This document shows positions 21,785 through 32,100 of a DNA stretch of 64,000 nucleotides, piece by piece; position 1 is the first letter of the stretch; each line of letters begins with the position of its first letter. The position numbers and the translations under genes are program-made. Source of the DNA: Linnemannia hyalina (taxonomy: Eukaryota > Mortierellomycota > Mortierellomycetes > Mortierellales > Mortierellaceae); assembly GCA_019671135.1 (NCBI GenBank), contig JAHRHY010000011.1:124001-188000 (forward strand). The letters run 5' to 3'. The notes beneath the pieces are model-generated. The model was not told the origin of the DNA and searched no databases. It worked only from the letters and a program-made list of their open reading frames with translations.

Positions 21785-22899
21785 AAAAAAACCACTCCAG
21801 GTTCAAACATTCAAGGGCCTCGGCGGAGTGACAACATCCCGGACAAAGACACATGGGACATTGAGAATAAGAAGGTGAACACGTTCCAGCAAAAGCTCCT
21901 GGGCCATGTCGCTCGTGACGCCCTTGTAATCCGCAAACTTCAGCTCTCAGCAGGTGCCCCAAAATACTTTTCCTGCAAACAGCAGTACGTCAAGGATGGG
22001 GATATGGCACCACGCACCCAGGTAAAGGACGTCAGCTGGCGTGAAGGAAGCAACCCGAGCATCTTGACCAAATCATGGTCGGCGGATCTACGGCCGTCAA
22101 TGGTGAGTCCGCACAATGCTGGCCAGTAATCCTTTTCGATACATATCCTGGAACATCAGAATAGGAGACGGTACATCAGACGCACTTCACATCAGGTACC
22201 CCAGGCCTTACGACCTCTCAACTGCTCCAGCAACTACAAGGGCCATCGTCGGAGAGAGAATTTACTCCCCAGCTGGACGTTGTGACACTCAATTCCTGAA
22301 GTTGCAGGAAAGAAAGGGTTGACGGGATAGGAACGCTCTCTGGAGGGATAAAATCGTCCAAACGAAGGTTTATGACCGGATCGTAGACCGTCCAGAAGAC
22401 ATCGGCGGCATCTTGCTCAATAAGTCTCGAAAAGTGCCACATCCTCCAACCGTGGTCCACTCTGTCTCGACAGTCTCCTAGAACTCTCTTGGTAGAACCT
22501 CTCTGTGCTGGTAGTTGAACCTACTGACGAACGAATGGTGCTGACGAAATTGGATCTTCAAGGCAAGTGGGATTTGGGGGGTACTACGGATCCTTTTGGT
22601 ATCTAGACAAAAAGTCCATTTGCAAGGTGTGTAAATGAGGGAAGACGATGGTGTAGTCGCCCCGTCAGGCTCGGGGGTGTAAGCGATAATTTCGGCGAGG
22701 TGGGCGTTGGCTCGGACAAGGCTGGCGTCAGTGGTTCTGCGTCGGTTGGACTCGAGATAGAGGTAGGACCAGAAGCAAAGCAAGTAGGCAGAGTAGAAGG
22801 GGAGACAGGTCCGGATGAGGGAGAGAAGAGGACTTTGTCGTTGAGGTGTTTTCCAATCAGCAAATGGATCTCGTCCGGGAGGTCAAGAATCGTCGTCAT
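21785..22899 (-). pseudogene. F-box/LRR pseudogene, full length but frame-broken
   Basis: Reading down the minus strand, it starts normally at 22899 with MTTILDLPDEIHLLIGKHL. It then shifts frame within the F-box; SLVRANAHLAEIIAYT appears in another frame near 22725. It shifts again near 22470 (DAADVFWTVYDP, PESVPIPSTLSFLQLQEL). Further pieces resemble the LRR part (SADHDLVKMLGLLPSRQLTS near 22070). The conserved VTSDMAQELLLERVHLLILN and VPCVFVRDVV lie near 21910-21840. Collinearity with the intact copy at 23368-24930 shows it was a complete gene that decayed by point changes and small indels. Confidence 0.8.
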
Positions 22900-23367
22900 G
22901 GAGGAAGAAAGGACACTATGAATCAGTTGGGTGAAGGAGAACAGTTAAAACAAAGGAAAGGGAGAAGCAAGGGGGGTGCAGTAAAAAACAGCTGGCTTTA
23001 TTTCATCCTTCCCTCGGGGCACTCGAGAGGGGGTGTTCCGAAACATGCGCCATTCAATGCCTAAAAGACATACAGTCAACTACCCACAATGCCTCCTCCA
23101 TCCAATGTCTGTTGATCTTCGTCAAACATCAACTCTATCAGCTACACAAGGCTTATCCAACACTTGGGATCGCAATTACCGGTGCAAGTGTCTATTGAGC
23201 CGGCGGAGCTGGACCAGGAAGTGTCTCGCAGGTACAAATCCAACACCTCCGAATCTCGAAGGGCCTTGGACAAGGATTCGTTGTCGGTCACTGTGCGAAC
23301 TTGTACCTGTTCAGTCTCAATATCTGAAGTCGTCGCAAAAATCAAATTTATTTACACACAAGAATTT

Positions 23368-24930
23368 CTAGTCAAAGATCCACAGGCCCGACTGGAGGCA
23401 AAGATGATCCCGTCTGATGCAGTCTTCAGGGCTCACAATCCCCTTGAACCCCCCACATATACACCACAGGTCTCTCCAATGCTCCGTCATCCACACAAGC
23501 TCGTCCATCCCTAGTGCCTGTCGGTCGCCATCAAACGATAACTCCTTCAATTGCACCAAACTTGACCAGCACCTAATATCGGCGACACCACCTCTTTCAT
23601 TTCCTCCGCTGTGGTCGTCGGCGACTGTTTTCGATCGAGCGTCGAGTCGAAAGTCCAGTGTCGCCAGATCCGTGATTTCTTCCGGTCGGGACTCTTCCTC
23701 AAAGTACGAGCAATGGGGATCCCGTTGCAAGTCCAGACTCTGTAGCCAGCGCAACTTTGAAATCTGCTCAAAGACGAGGCCATCCCATCCTGCCTCGTCA
23801 TCCGGTTGCTTGGCGATGTATATCACCAGAGTCTGGATCTTTGAACAGCCCCATGGTTTCGACGCCTTGACGATATCTCGGACAAAGATGTGGGGGGCAT
23901 CAAAGTCGACAAGTTGTGTGCACTCCATGAGGATCTCCTGAGCCATCGCGCTTGTCACGCCAGTACACTTCCCAAGGTTCAAATCTTTTAAGTGCCTAAA
24001 GTACCGCTCCTGTAAGCACTTGTATGTCAACGGTCCGAGCTTGCCGTTCGCATACTCAAAGACAGTTAACCTCCGGGACGTCACTGCTCCAAGGACTCCT
24101 GCCAAGTCCTGATCAGAACAAGTCGTGTCGCCTATGATGAGCTGTTGTAAGTCCGGCCAACAATCCTCTGCAAATGCGTCCATGATCATCCGGGCAGGAA
24201 AGGCAACGTCATTGACATCCCACGCCAAACGCTGGAGTCTCTCTGAACTCCTGACCTGCTCCAGCAGTTGCATGGGCCACATCCTGTGAGGAGTCCATTT
24301 CTGCCAAGGATACTTCTTGATCCTCAAGTCCTGGAGACGCTGAAAAGATAGTGTCGACAGGATAGGAACGCTCTCGGGGAGGTACAGATGGGAAAAGTAA
24401 AGGGTCTTGGCTCGATCACATGCCCTCCAAAAGGGGTCCACAGCATCGGCCTCGACATTACCAGACATCTCCAAAGACTCTAGCTCTGTCCATTCTGTCT
24501 CAACAACCTCCCAGAACTCCCTTGGTAGAGTGTCCTTGTGATGGTAGATCAATTTCCTGATAGATGGATGATGGCGAGCAAACTCGACCTTCTGAAGCGG
24601 CGTAACTTGTAGGTTGGTGGGCACATTCCCTTCCGCGTAAACTGTGTCGAATCGTAGGGTGTGCAGGCGAGGATAGACGATGGTGTAGTAGTCGTCCGTG
24701 AGGGTTGAGGAGTAGCTGATGGCCTCGACGAGGTGGGTGTTGGCTCGGACAAGGTCTGCGTTTATTGGTTCACGCTTGTATTGCTTGACGCTCAGGTCAG
24801 ACCAGAGGCGAGGGACGAAGGAGCGGTAGAAGGAGCGACAGGTGCGAATGCAGGCGTAGATGGATCTTGCGTTGAGGTGCTCTACGATGAGCAGGTGAAT
24901 TTCTTCTGGGAGGTCGAGAATCATTGTCAT
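23368..24930 (-). CDS. F-box/LRR-like protein, 520 aa
   Basis: Single exon. The start is the ATG at 24930 (MTMILDLPEEIHLLIVEHL, then ACIRTCRSFYRSFVPRLW); the frame continuing upstream to 25062 is leader. The F-box-like motif covers residues 1-45. It is followed by an LRR-type solenoid with QRLQDLRIKKYPWQKW, LRHLKDL-type strands and the family block FVRDIVKASKPWGCSKIQTL. The conserved end is MTEHWRDLWCICGGFKGI. A candidate AATAAA poly(A) signal lies on the minus strand just after the stop, near 23350. It has exactly the same length as the next F-box copy (26262-27824) although they differ in sequence. Predicted SCF adaptor; target unknown. Confidence 0.85.
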   Translation of the reverse strand: MTMILDLPEEIHLLIVEHLNARSIYACIRTCRSFYRSFVPRLWSDLSVKQYKREPINADLVRANTHLVEAISYSSTLTDDYYTIVYPRLHTLRFDTVYAEGNVPTNLQVTPLQKVEFARHHPSIRKLIYHHKDTLPREFWEVVETEWTELESLEMSGNVEADAVDPFWRACDRAKTLYFSHLYLPESVPILSTLSFQRLQDLRIKKYPWQKWTPHRMWPMQLLEQVRSSERLQRLAWDVNDVAFPARMIMDAFAEDCWPDLQQLIIGDTTCSDQDLAGVLGAVTSRRLTVFEYANGKLGPLTYKCLQERYFRHLKDLNLGKCTGVTSAMAQEILMECTQLVDFDAPHIFVRDIVKASKPWGCSKIQTLVIYIAKQPDDEAGWDGLVFEQISKLRWLQSLDLQRDPHCSYFEEESRPEEITDLATLDFRLDARSKTVADDHSGGNERGGVADIRCWSSLVQLKELSFDGDRQALGMDELVWMTEHWRDLWCICGGFKGIVSPEDCIRRDHLCLQSGLWIFD

Positions 24931-25257
24931 GGAGGGATGTGAGATGAGTTGGGGAGTGAAGGGAGAAAAGGGGGAGGAGTAACAAAAGGGCGGGACAACA
25001 ACCCACAATGGGTCGAGTGAAAGAGAGCGATAAGGACAGTCACTCACACCACGAAAGAGCAATCATGCCTCACCAACTGCCGCAGCTGAAAACCTGGCGC
25101 GGTCTTCTCACAGCACTCGTTCCTCATGGGTGCCGAGAATGGCATCAGCACCAGTGGTGGGCTTCTTTTGTGAAAGTTCATAAATATGAGAGTTATTTCT
25201 TTCTCACTTCACGCTCCTCTTGTCTCTCGTTCACAAATGCTTCCTCTCCTCTTCGCA

Positions 25258-26090
25258 ATGACAAGGATGGTGGATCTCCCGGACGAGATTCACATCCTCA
25301 TCGCAAACACCTGACAATCTGGTCCTTCCACTCCTGCATCCGCACCTGCCATTCCTTGTGCTCCTCCTTCATCCCCCCACTACTGGTCACACATAACCCT
25401 CTCGACCCTCAAACTCAAGTCGGCCATACCACCAGCCCATGTCCGTGCAAACGCCCACATACCGAATCTGTCGTTGTCCACTCTGCCCTGACGGAAGAGT
25501 ACAACAGCATTGTCTTCCCACGCCTTCTAAAGCTGAAGATGGGCACCGCCTTTGATGACCCCAGGAGGGACGACAACCTGACCGTTAAGCCGCCGCAAAA
25601 GGTTACTTTTAGGTACTTCTGACTTTTTTTTATTTTTTCTTCTTCCCTTCCCAACCATGTCATACACTCTCACAGCCAAACACAACCTACTGTCGCGTCA
25701 ACCTTCATCCTCACCAACACGTGTTAAAAGTGTCCATATTGACAATGGCCATAACACAATGCTTACCAGTTTGATGAAATAAAACAAGAAGTTTTAACCC
25801 AGGGACGAGAGTCGAGACCTTGGCCAGGCCTACTCCAATCAATACAGGGGTCGAAGAATCTCGAGGACGTCCGAAGCTTCCACCAACGATTCCTAGAAGA
25901 CGATCAGCAATCAACGGATTCGCGTAGTGACGGGCTCGCCACTTGTGGCACTTGTACAGTTGATCACGGCCACAATAAGGAAGCGGTGCGGATGACTGAG
26001 CACTGGACGAGCCTGAGGAGTCTCTGTGGCGAGTTCCGGGTGTTGAAGATGAAGACGCCAGAGTGGGTCGATTCTTTGCCGAGAAAGGTA
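25258..26090 (+). pseudogene. F-box/LRR pseudogene split by foreign sequence
   Basis: The N-terminal part starts at ATG 25258 (MVDLPDEIHILIANT then a stop). It continues in another frame as SFHSCIRTCHSLCSSFIPP, SALTEEYNSIVFPRLLKLKM and PPQKVTF, which parallels the first 150 residues of the copy at 23368-24930. Similarity stops near 25620. The C-terminal signature RMTEHWTSLRSLCGEFRVLK reappears at about 25988-26050, and the roughly 300-residue LRR middle is missing. The intervening 25690-25930 carries the second Fanzor-like fragment on the opposite strand. Confidence 0.7.
25690..25930 (-). pseudogene. Second Fanzor-like nuclease fragment
   Basis: The minus strand reads PLIADRLLGIVGGSFGRPRD and then VLIGVGLAKVSTLVPG. 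This parallels RLIADHLLQLVGGSTRAKRD ... VIGVGLGKVSS of the relic at 3317-4260. A donor-like GTAAGC follows SSNW at about 25766, the same relative place as the intron in the other relic. The downstream zinc-ribbon exon is absent. It is only about 80 codons long, so it is a fragment, inserted or captured inside an F-box pseudogene. Confidence 0.6.
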
Positions 26091-26261
26091 TCTCACATCA
26101 AAAGTTTTAGCATCTCCGGACATGGATCTGTCGTGAAATATGAGTGTAAATAAATCCAAAACTCGTCGACTTATGGACACCGTCTCTGTAACAAACACCT
26201 GGGAGAAAAGGGGCGGAGGAAATGAATCGATGTTTTTATTAGTTTTTCATTCTCATTGCCT

Positions 26262-27824
26262 TCAACATTCACGCGCAGACAGCCGGTACTCGACTCCACG
26301 CGCCTCCATAGCCCTAAGAGCCGACCGCTCAATCCCATCCAGCTGCCCAATCAAGGTCCTCAACTCTCTCCAATGCTCCATCATCCACGAAAGCTCCACC
26401 TGTCCCGTAACTTGGAACGAATAGGCGTATCCAAAGAACCGTAACTTGGTCAATGTCGAGAGCTGTCCCAGTCCTGCCTTGAGTCGAAGGTCCAGCGTGT
26501 TCATTGCGTCCCTGAGGTGAAACTCTGGGTCAGAAGTCGTATAACCCATCGAGTACTGTCCAAGATCAAGTCGGGTCAGGTTGGTCAGGTTTGCAAGTTG
26601 TGTGTACACTTGTTGGTCCAATGCTGCACGGCTCGAGGTAGATTCGCGATGGATGAAGCAGACGGTGAGACTGCGGAGGCGTTTACAAACCCAGGGTTTT
26701 GAAGGATTAACATCGCCTGCATAGATATGTGTCGACCGGAAGACCTCGATGTTGGGGCAGCTTGTTAGGATGTCGAGGGTTGCCTTGCTGGTAATGCCAC
26801 AATTGGCATAGATCTTTAGTATCCTGAGCGACTCGAACTTTTTATCTTTCAGCACCGCCAATACATGACTGTTGAAAGCACATGTCCTGAGTCGAAGAGC
26901 CATCAGGGGGTTTGGGAAGGCGTCGAGTAATAGTGCCAATTCCTTGCCGAGTTTGTTGTACAGCCAACAGAATTCTAGACTGTCAAGGTAGGGCCAATGG
27001 TTCAGTTCGATCGCCTGTCGGAATTCCGAAAGTAGAGCCGATGGGGATGGTAGCGAGGTCGACGAAAGCATTATGGCGTCCCAGGTGAGGTGCTTCAGCT
27101 GTGGACAGGCCTTCATGAGGGCCAGGTGGTCTTGGGGTTTGTCCCAGCGGGTGTGGATTCCGGATGTTGTTTGGATGTTGAGACGGCGGACACGAGGGAA
27201 GGTGAGGGTTGAGAAGATGAGCGAGGGTTCGACGGTGAGGCTGAGCAGACTGAGCTCGGAGAATCGCGTACAGGCTCTCCAGAAGGCGATGGCGGCTTCT
27301 TCAGTCGAAGCGACGGGTCCTGTGGCATGAAGGATCTGAGGGCTAACCCAAGCGGAATAGATAGTCTCCCAGAACTCGGCATCGGGCGTCGCTGGCAGGT
27401 TAGTAACGACAAGGGTCTGAGTAGTCGGGTTGAGCCGGACGAGCTGCGTCTGGTTGTTAGCCTGTTGTACATAAATCAATGGAAGAGGATGACTATCTTC
27501 ATTCTTGTCTGCTCTATTCGAAACCTCATGCCCCTTGTCGGACAACTGCAGACGTCTCAAATGCGGGAAGGACAACTGGTAGAACTCCGAGGCGACAGTG
27601 TCGTGGATGACATAGTTGTGGACGTCCCAGGTTCGGGTTCTGAGAGCGCTGATATAGCCAGGGTCGGGTTTGGTGGGTCGGATAACGACTTTTTGCCAGA
27701 GGATGGGTTCAAAGGACTGGTGGAAGGAGCGGCTGACGAGAAGGCAGGCTTGGATGGCCTTTGTGTCGAGGAACTTGCCGATGAATGGGCGGATCTCTTC
27801 TGGCAGGTTGAGTATTCCTGTCAT
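26262..27824 (-). CDS. F-box/LRR-like protein, 520 aa
   Basis: Single exon. I place the start at ATG 27824 (MTGILNLPEEIRPFIGKFL, then ACLLVSRSFHQSF). The open frame runs on upstream to 28229, but that part translates the leader and the U2 snRNA gene and is not protein. Residues 1-45 are the F-box-like motif. The rest is LRR-type with PRVRRLNIQTTSGIHTRWDK, LKHLTWDAIML, FESLRILKIYANCGITSK and the conserved close MMEHWRELRTLIGQLDGI, then ARGVEY. It is more diverged than the copies at 9887 and 23368. Predicted SCF substrate adaptor. Confidence 0.85.
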   Translation of the reverse strand: MTGILNLPEEIRPFIGKFLDTKAIQACLLVSRSFHQSFEPILWQKVVIRPTKPDPGYISALRTRTWDVHNYVIHDTVASEFYQLSFPHLRRLQLSDKGHEVSNRADKNEDSHPLPLIYVQQANNQTQLVRLNPTTQTLVVTNLPATPDAEFWETIYSAWVSPQILHATGPVASTEEAAIAFWRACTRFSELSLLSLTVEPSLIFSTLTFPRVRRLNIQTTSGIHTRWDKPQDHLALMKACPQLKHLTWDAIMLSSTSLPSPSALLSEFRQAIELNHWPYLDSLEFCWLYNKLGKELALLLDAFPNPLMALRLRTCAFNSHVLAVLKDKKFESLRILKIYANCGITSKATLDILTSCPNIEVFRSTHIYAGDVNPSKPWVCKRLRSLTVCFIHRESTSSRAALDQQVYTQLANLTNLTRLDLGQYSMGYTTSDPEFHLRDAMNTLDLRLKAGLGQLSTLTKLRFFGYAYSFQVTGQVELSWMMEHWRELRTLIGQLDGIERSALRAMEARGVEYRLSAREC

Positions 27825-28109
27825 TGTTGATTCAAGAGTGCAAGGGAAGGTGATGTAAGTTTGAGAAAGAAAAGAAGGAAGGAGTGACGCGTGGATGTGA
27901 ACGTGAATGAGGGAGGGAAGGAAGAAAGAGGAATGATTGTTTACGACAAGGTAGATACAAAATAAACAAAAGGTTACTGTAAAGACTGCGCCAGCGTCAC
28001 TGTATGTCTTTTTTGGGCCACCTTGCGCATTCATATTTTTTATGGACCCAAAGCAAATGTCCACATAGTAGCAAGTTTTTAATTTTGATAGAGAAGATAA
28101 TAAGAGTTC

Positions 28110-28304
28110 GGCGTACAACTCGGAGGTAGTGCAATACCGAGGACACCAGTGCCGGTCAAGGTAGCAAGCCAGAGCTTGACCAGCGTGGTTCAAAAATGAA
28201 ATTAATCGATTGGTGGCCGTAGCCACCATATTATTCGATTAGAATAATAAGAACAGATACTACACTTGATCTTAGCCAAAAAGCTAGAGCGGGTGAAGAG
28301 CAAT
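28110..28304 (-). ncRNA. U2 spliceosomal RNA
   Basis: The minus strand begins ATTGCTCTTC and then carries the near-invariant U2 core TTGGCTAAGATCAAGTGTAG and TATCTGTTCTTA, which includes the branch-point-recognition GTAGTA. Stem IIa follows (TTATTATTC / GAATAATA), then stem IIb TGGTGGC-TACG-GCCACCA. An Sm site ATTTTTGA lies at 28197-28190. The terminal stem IV loop contains GTATTGCACTACCTC (plus-strand 28119-28141). The length of about 195 nt is normal for U2. The 3' end is placed a few bases after stem IV and is approximate. It pairs with the branch site of introns during splicing. Confidence 0.95.
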
Positions 28305-28325
28305 TTAGTTCACAGTTGAACGCTT

Positions 28326-28333
28326 ATTTTATA
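28326..28333 (-). promoter_or_regulatory. TATA box of the U2 snRNA gene
   Basis: The minus strand reads TATAAAAT at 22 to 29 bases before the U2 5' end at 28304. This is a standard core-promoter position for a Pol II-transcribed snRNA gene. Confidence 0.7.
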
Positions 28334-29181
28334 CTCCCGGCTGGACTGCTTCTCATCGGAGCAGGGTTCGATTGATGAAAGTTGGATTGAACAGAGAGTT
28401 TATGTCCATGGGAGGTTGCTTAACTACTTCGTGGTTTGAAAATTGAGAGTTATCGCAGTCACAAATTGAGTTGAACGAGGAAAGGAATCGGCAACTGTGA
28501 GCAAATGAGTCCAGGGAGGCCACGGTCGTTTAGGTACGTCGCCAGTGTATGGTGTACAAGACACGATGGGCACCGTGCCTTTGGCCCCATTGGATCGTCA
28601 AAAGCAAAGTGTTAGACAGACGAGACTATTAGGGTGGACTGGAACAGACGTCATTGTATTAAAGCCACTGTAGTGCTCGAATCCTCAGTTCTTCTCTTGA
28701 ACAAAGATGTCACACCCCCATCCGTGCGATCAAAGCGTTGCGAAACAGACAAAAAGCCGACCGTACTCTGGCATGATCCCGTATCACTGCTACAAAACAT
28801 ACACCGTTCATCCTCTTTCCTCCCTCTTTCCTTTCCCTCTTTGCCTACTCCTTGCTTTTCACTTTCCTTTCCTTTTCAATTTTCATTATCCTTCCTTTGC
28901 TTCTCTCCCATTTTCCTTCTTGGCAATACACCGTTCAACTCCTTCCCTCCCACTGGTCAACTCATTTCAACCATTCAGCCGCTGGTAATAAAAAGACACA
29001 CGCTTGCCATTCATCTGCGCTTGCTTTTCTGGAATGCAAACACGCTCATTCCGTTGACTTTGACCTTCAGGAAGACATACTTTCGCTTGCACTCACACTT
29101 GCCCTTTTGCTCACAGCTTTCTCTGTCGCATAGAAGACTGTTATTCAACAACAAATAGCCAAGAAGAAAATATTGTGAGCC
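28334..29181. other. Divergent intergenic region between U2 and SLA2
   Basis: It should hold the upstream U2 promoter and the SLA2 promoter. A pyrimidine-rich leader block at about 28800-28960 precedes the SLA2 start. No gene seen. Confidence 0.6.
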
Positions 29182-32100
29182 ATGACAATGACGCGCCCAT
29201 TGAACAGGGATAGGGCCGATGCTGATCTGCAGCAGCATATCAAGAAGGCCACAAGCCCTGACGAGACTGCTCCCAAACAGAAACACGTTCGAGGTATCTA
29301 AAGAGGGAGGATGTGTTTGATGCTTGGCACTTTTCTGTTGTAGTCTTGTTGTGTCGACATTCTTCAGGAGCAAACGAAGAGGCGAACGGGATTGCAATTG
29401 TGTCGTTTTGGAAACGCAAATCATTTCGTGGGCTGTGGAAATGGATAGCATCCGGACGAAGGAAGGAGAGAGGGCTTTTGTGTTGTTTCTGTTGTCAAAG
29501 GTAGAATGAACAAAAAACTCACATATCGTATTGACTTGTTTATGATAGCATGCATTGTGTACACATGGGACTACCGCTCGTCGACAGCGCTGTGGCAAGG
29601 ATTCCGGTCACAGCCCATGCTGGGCGATGAAGTGCAGACCTTCAAGGCCTTGATCTCTGTCCACAAGATCATCCGAGAGGGACACCCCTCAGTAAGCGAA
29701 TCATCTCTCTTTAAATGGGAAAATCGATAGTAGAAAAGCAACAGCGTCATTGCTTATGAACCAGGGTACGTATTGCTTACCTTTCTTTTCCTTTTTCTTT
29801 CTTCTGTAGGCGTTGAAGGATGCGCAGAAGGAGACTGGCTGGCTGGATCAATGCGCTCGCTCAACTCAACAATTCGACAGTCGAGGCAAGTCCTTTTTTC
29901 TTGTCACTGATTTATTTGCTTCGACTCATTCATTTTATGCACTCATTTGGAAATGACCTAACGTCATGCTCGTTTTGCTTCGTTTGTTTACTTCTAGGCT
30001 ATGCAACGTTGATTCGGGCGTATGTCGACTTTTTGCACTCTAAGCTTCGGTACCACAGCAACCATCCCGAGTTCAACGGAACCTTTGACTACAACGAGTA
30101 CATCTCGCTCAAAGGCATCGACGATCCCAACGAAGGGTACGTCTTATCACCTTTTCACAACTGTGGACGACAGAAGGCTCTGGGCTCAAATCTCACAAAC
30201 CTATTTCCTTTCCTGCTTCCACATAGATACGAGACAATTAGCGACCTGATGAATTTGCAGGACCAGATTGACCAGTTCCAGAAGCTTGTCTTTGCCAACT
30301 TTCGTCCTTCGTCGGACAACGAGTGTCGAATCGCAGCATTGGTTCCCTTAGTCCAGGAATCCTATGCCATCTACCAGTTTGCAACCAGCATGCTGCGTGC
30401 CATGCACAGACGTACGTCTCACTTTCTTCCATTGTAAACACAAAGGGCTATTTTCTCTTTCTGGCTGGCATACTTGCATACTTGTTGCACTTTACTAACC
30501 GTTTTCAAACACCCTCTCAATGGCCAATACTATCAACAGGCACGAATGATCCAGAGGGACTGGTGTTGCTGAGACAACGGTACAACGCTCAACACTATGC
30601 ATTAATCAAGTTCTACTATGAGTGTTCGAACCTAAAGTACCTGACCAGCCTGATCAGCGTACCCAAGCTGCCCCAAGACCCACCCAGTCTCATCGGAGGC
30701 GACTCTCCTCCTATGCTCCCCACCCGTCAACCAGCCACCCCTCGCCAGCAGCAGCCTGTCCGGGAGACACCTCCACAGTCGCCCGGTCCCGATTGGGCAG
30801 AGCAGCAGCGAGATATTGCAAGAAAGCAGCGCGAATACGATTTGGAGCAACAGAGGTTGCAGCAGCAACGGGAGCTCGAGCAACAACAGCAGCAGATGGA
30901 GGCGTTGAAGTTGCAGCAGGAGTTTGATGAGCAGAAGAGGCTCCAGACGGAGCGGGAGCGGTTACAGCGTGAGCAGTTGGCGAGGGAGCAGATGCAGCGG
31001 CATGCGGAGGGGCGTTTGGCGGAGTTGGAGAGGGATGTCCTGGCTCTTCGTGGACAGTACGAGCGTGACCAAATGCTCATTGATCAATATGACCGGGTAC
31101 ATTCACCGTTTTGCTTTTACTTATTGACTTACCTCATACAATGTTTGAAGAATGAATTGTGTTACTTACACTGGTACTCTTTGATGTTGTTTTGGTAATA
31201 GAGAGTCAAGGGATTGGAGCAGGAGATGCAGTTGGTCAACATGAACGCCCAGCAACAGCTCGCCTCCAAAGATGAGATGATCCGAAGCATCCAAGGTATT
31301 ATTACCGAACCATAATGCACTTGGCACAATGCCATCACAAATATCATGAATATACTAACACACATACAAATCATAAATAGACCAAATCAACGTTTGGAAG
31401 TCCAAGTACGAGGCACTGGCAAAGCTATACTCACAACTGCGTCAAGAACACCTGGATCTCCTCAACAAGTTCAAGACTGTCCAGCTCAAGGCCAACTCTG
31501 CCCAGGAAGCGGTCGACAAGATGGAGAAAATGCAAAAGGAGATCAAGGACAAGAACTTGCAGATGGCAGATATGGTCCGTGAGCGCGATCGTGCCAAGAA
31601 CGAGTTATTGAGATGGCAAAACACCCAGAATGACGAGATTGCTCGTCTGAAGCGGGATTTGGAGACGGCGAATGGACGTGTCGAGGATTTGGGGCGGTCC
31701 AAGAGTTCTGAGGTTGGATCTATGGTTGCCAAGTTCAATAAGGAGAAGCAAGACCTTGAAGACCTTGCTAAAGTAAGTTTCTAGGGGTTATTTTGTCTTG
31801 AAAGAACAGCACCTCGTTAACTGCCTGCATACTAATTGGACGTTCTCCTTGTCTATTAATTCATTAGCGCCGGCAACGCGAAATTGATTCGCTGATGCGC
31901 CAAGTGGAGGACCAGAAGGCCGAGATTGAGCGTATGCAGATCGAGAACGAGGAAGAGAAGTCTGTCCTTGAGAGCGGTCTTGACGAGACTCTGCTCGAAC
32001 TGGCGACCTTGCGCGACGGACAGGGCGAAAAGTCCGCTGTGCAGCAAGAGCGCCTTGACCAGATGATGAGTTCCCACAAACGCAAGATGCAGCATATCCT

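Noticed and set aside
21704..22129. 141-codon plus-strand open frame
   Set aside because: It is the complement of a recognisable F-box pseudogene on the minus strand.
23142..23345. 67-codon minus-strand open frame after the F-box stop
   Set aside because: It lies in the likely 3' untranslated region beyond a poly(A)-signal-like AATAAA, with no homology to the family's C-terminus.
27825..28229. N-terminal extension of the F-box gene at 26262
   Set aside because: It translates the U2 snRNA and the leader; the F-box motif begins at the ATG at 27824.
28541..28640. Possible tRNA or snoRNA before SLA2
   Set aside because: Box-like motifs are scattered, and no consistent fold or paired boxes were found by eye.
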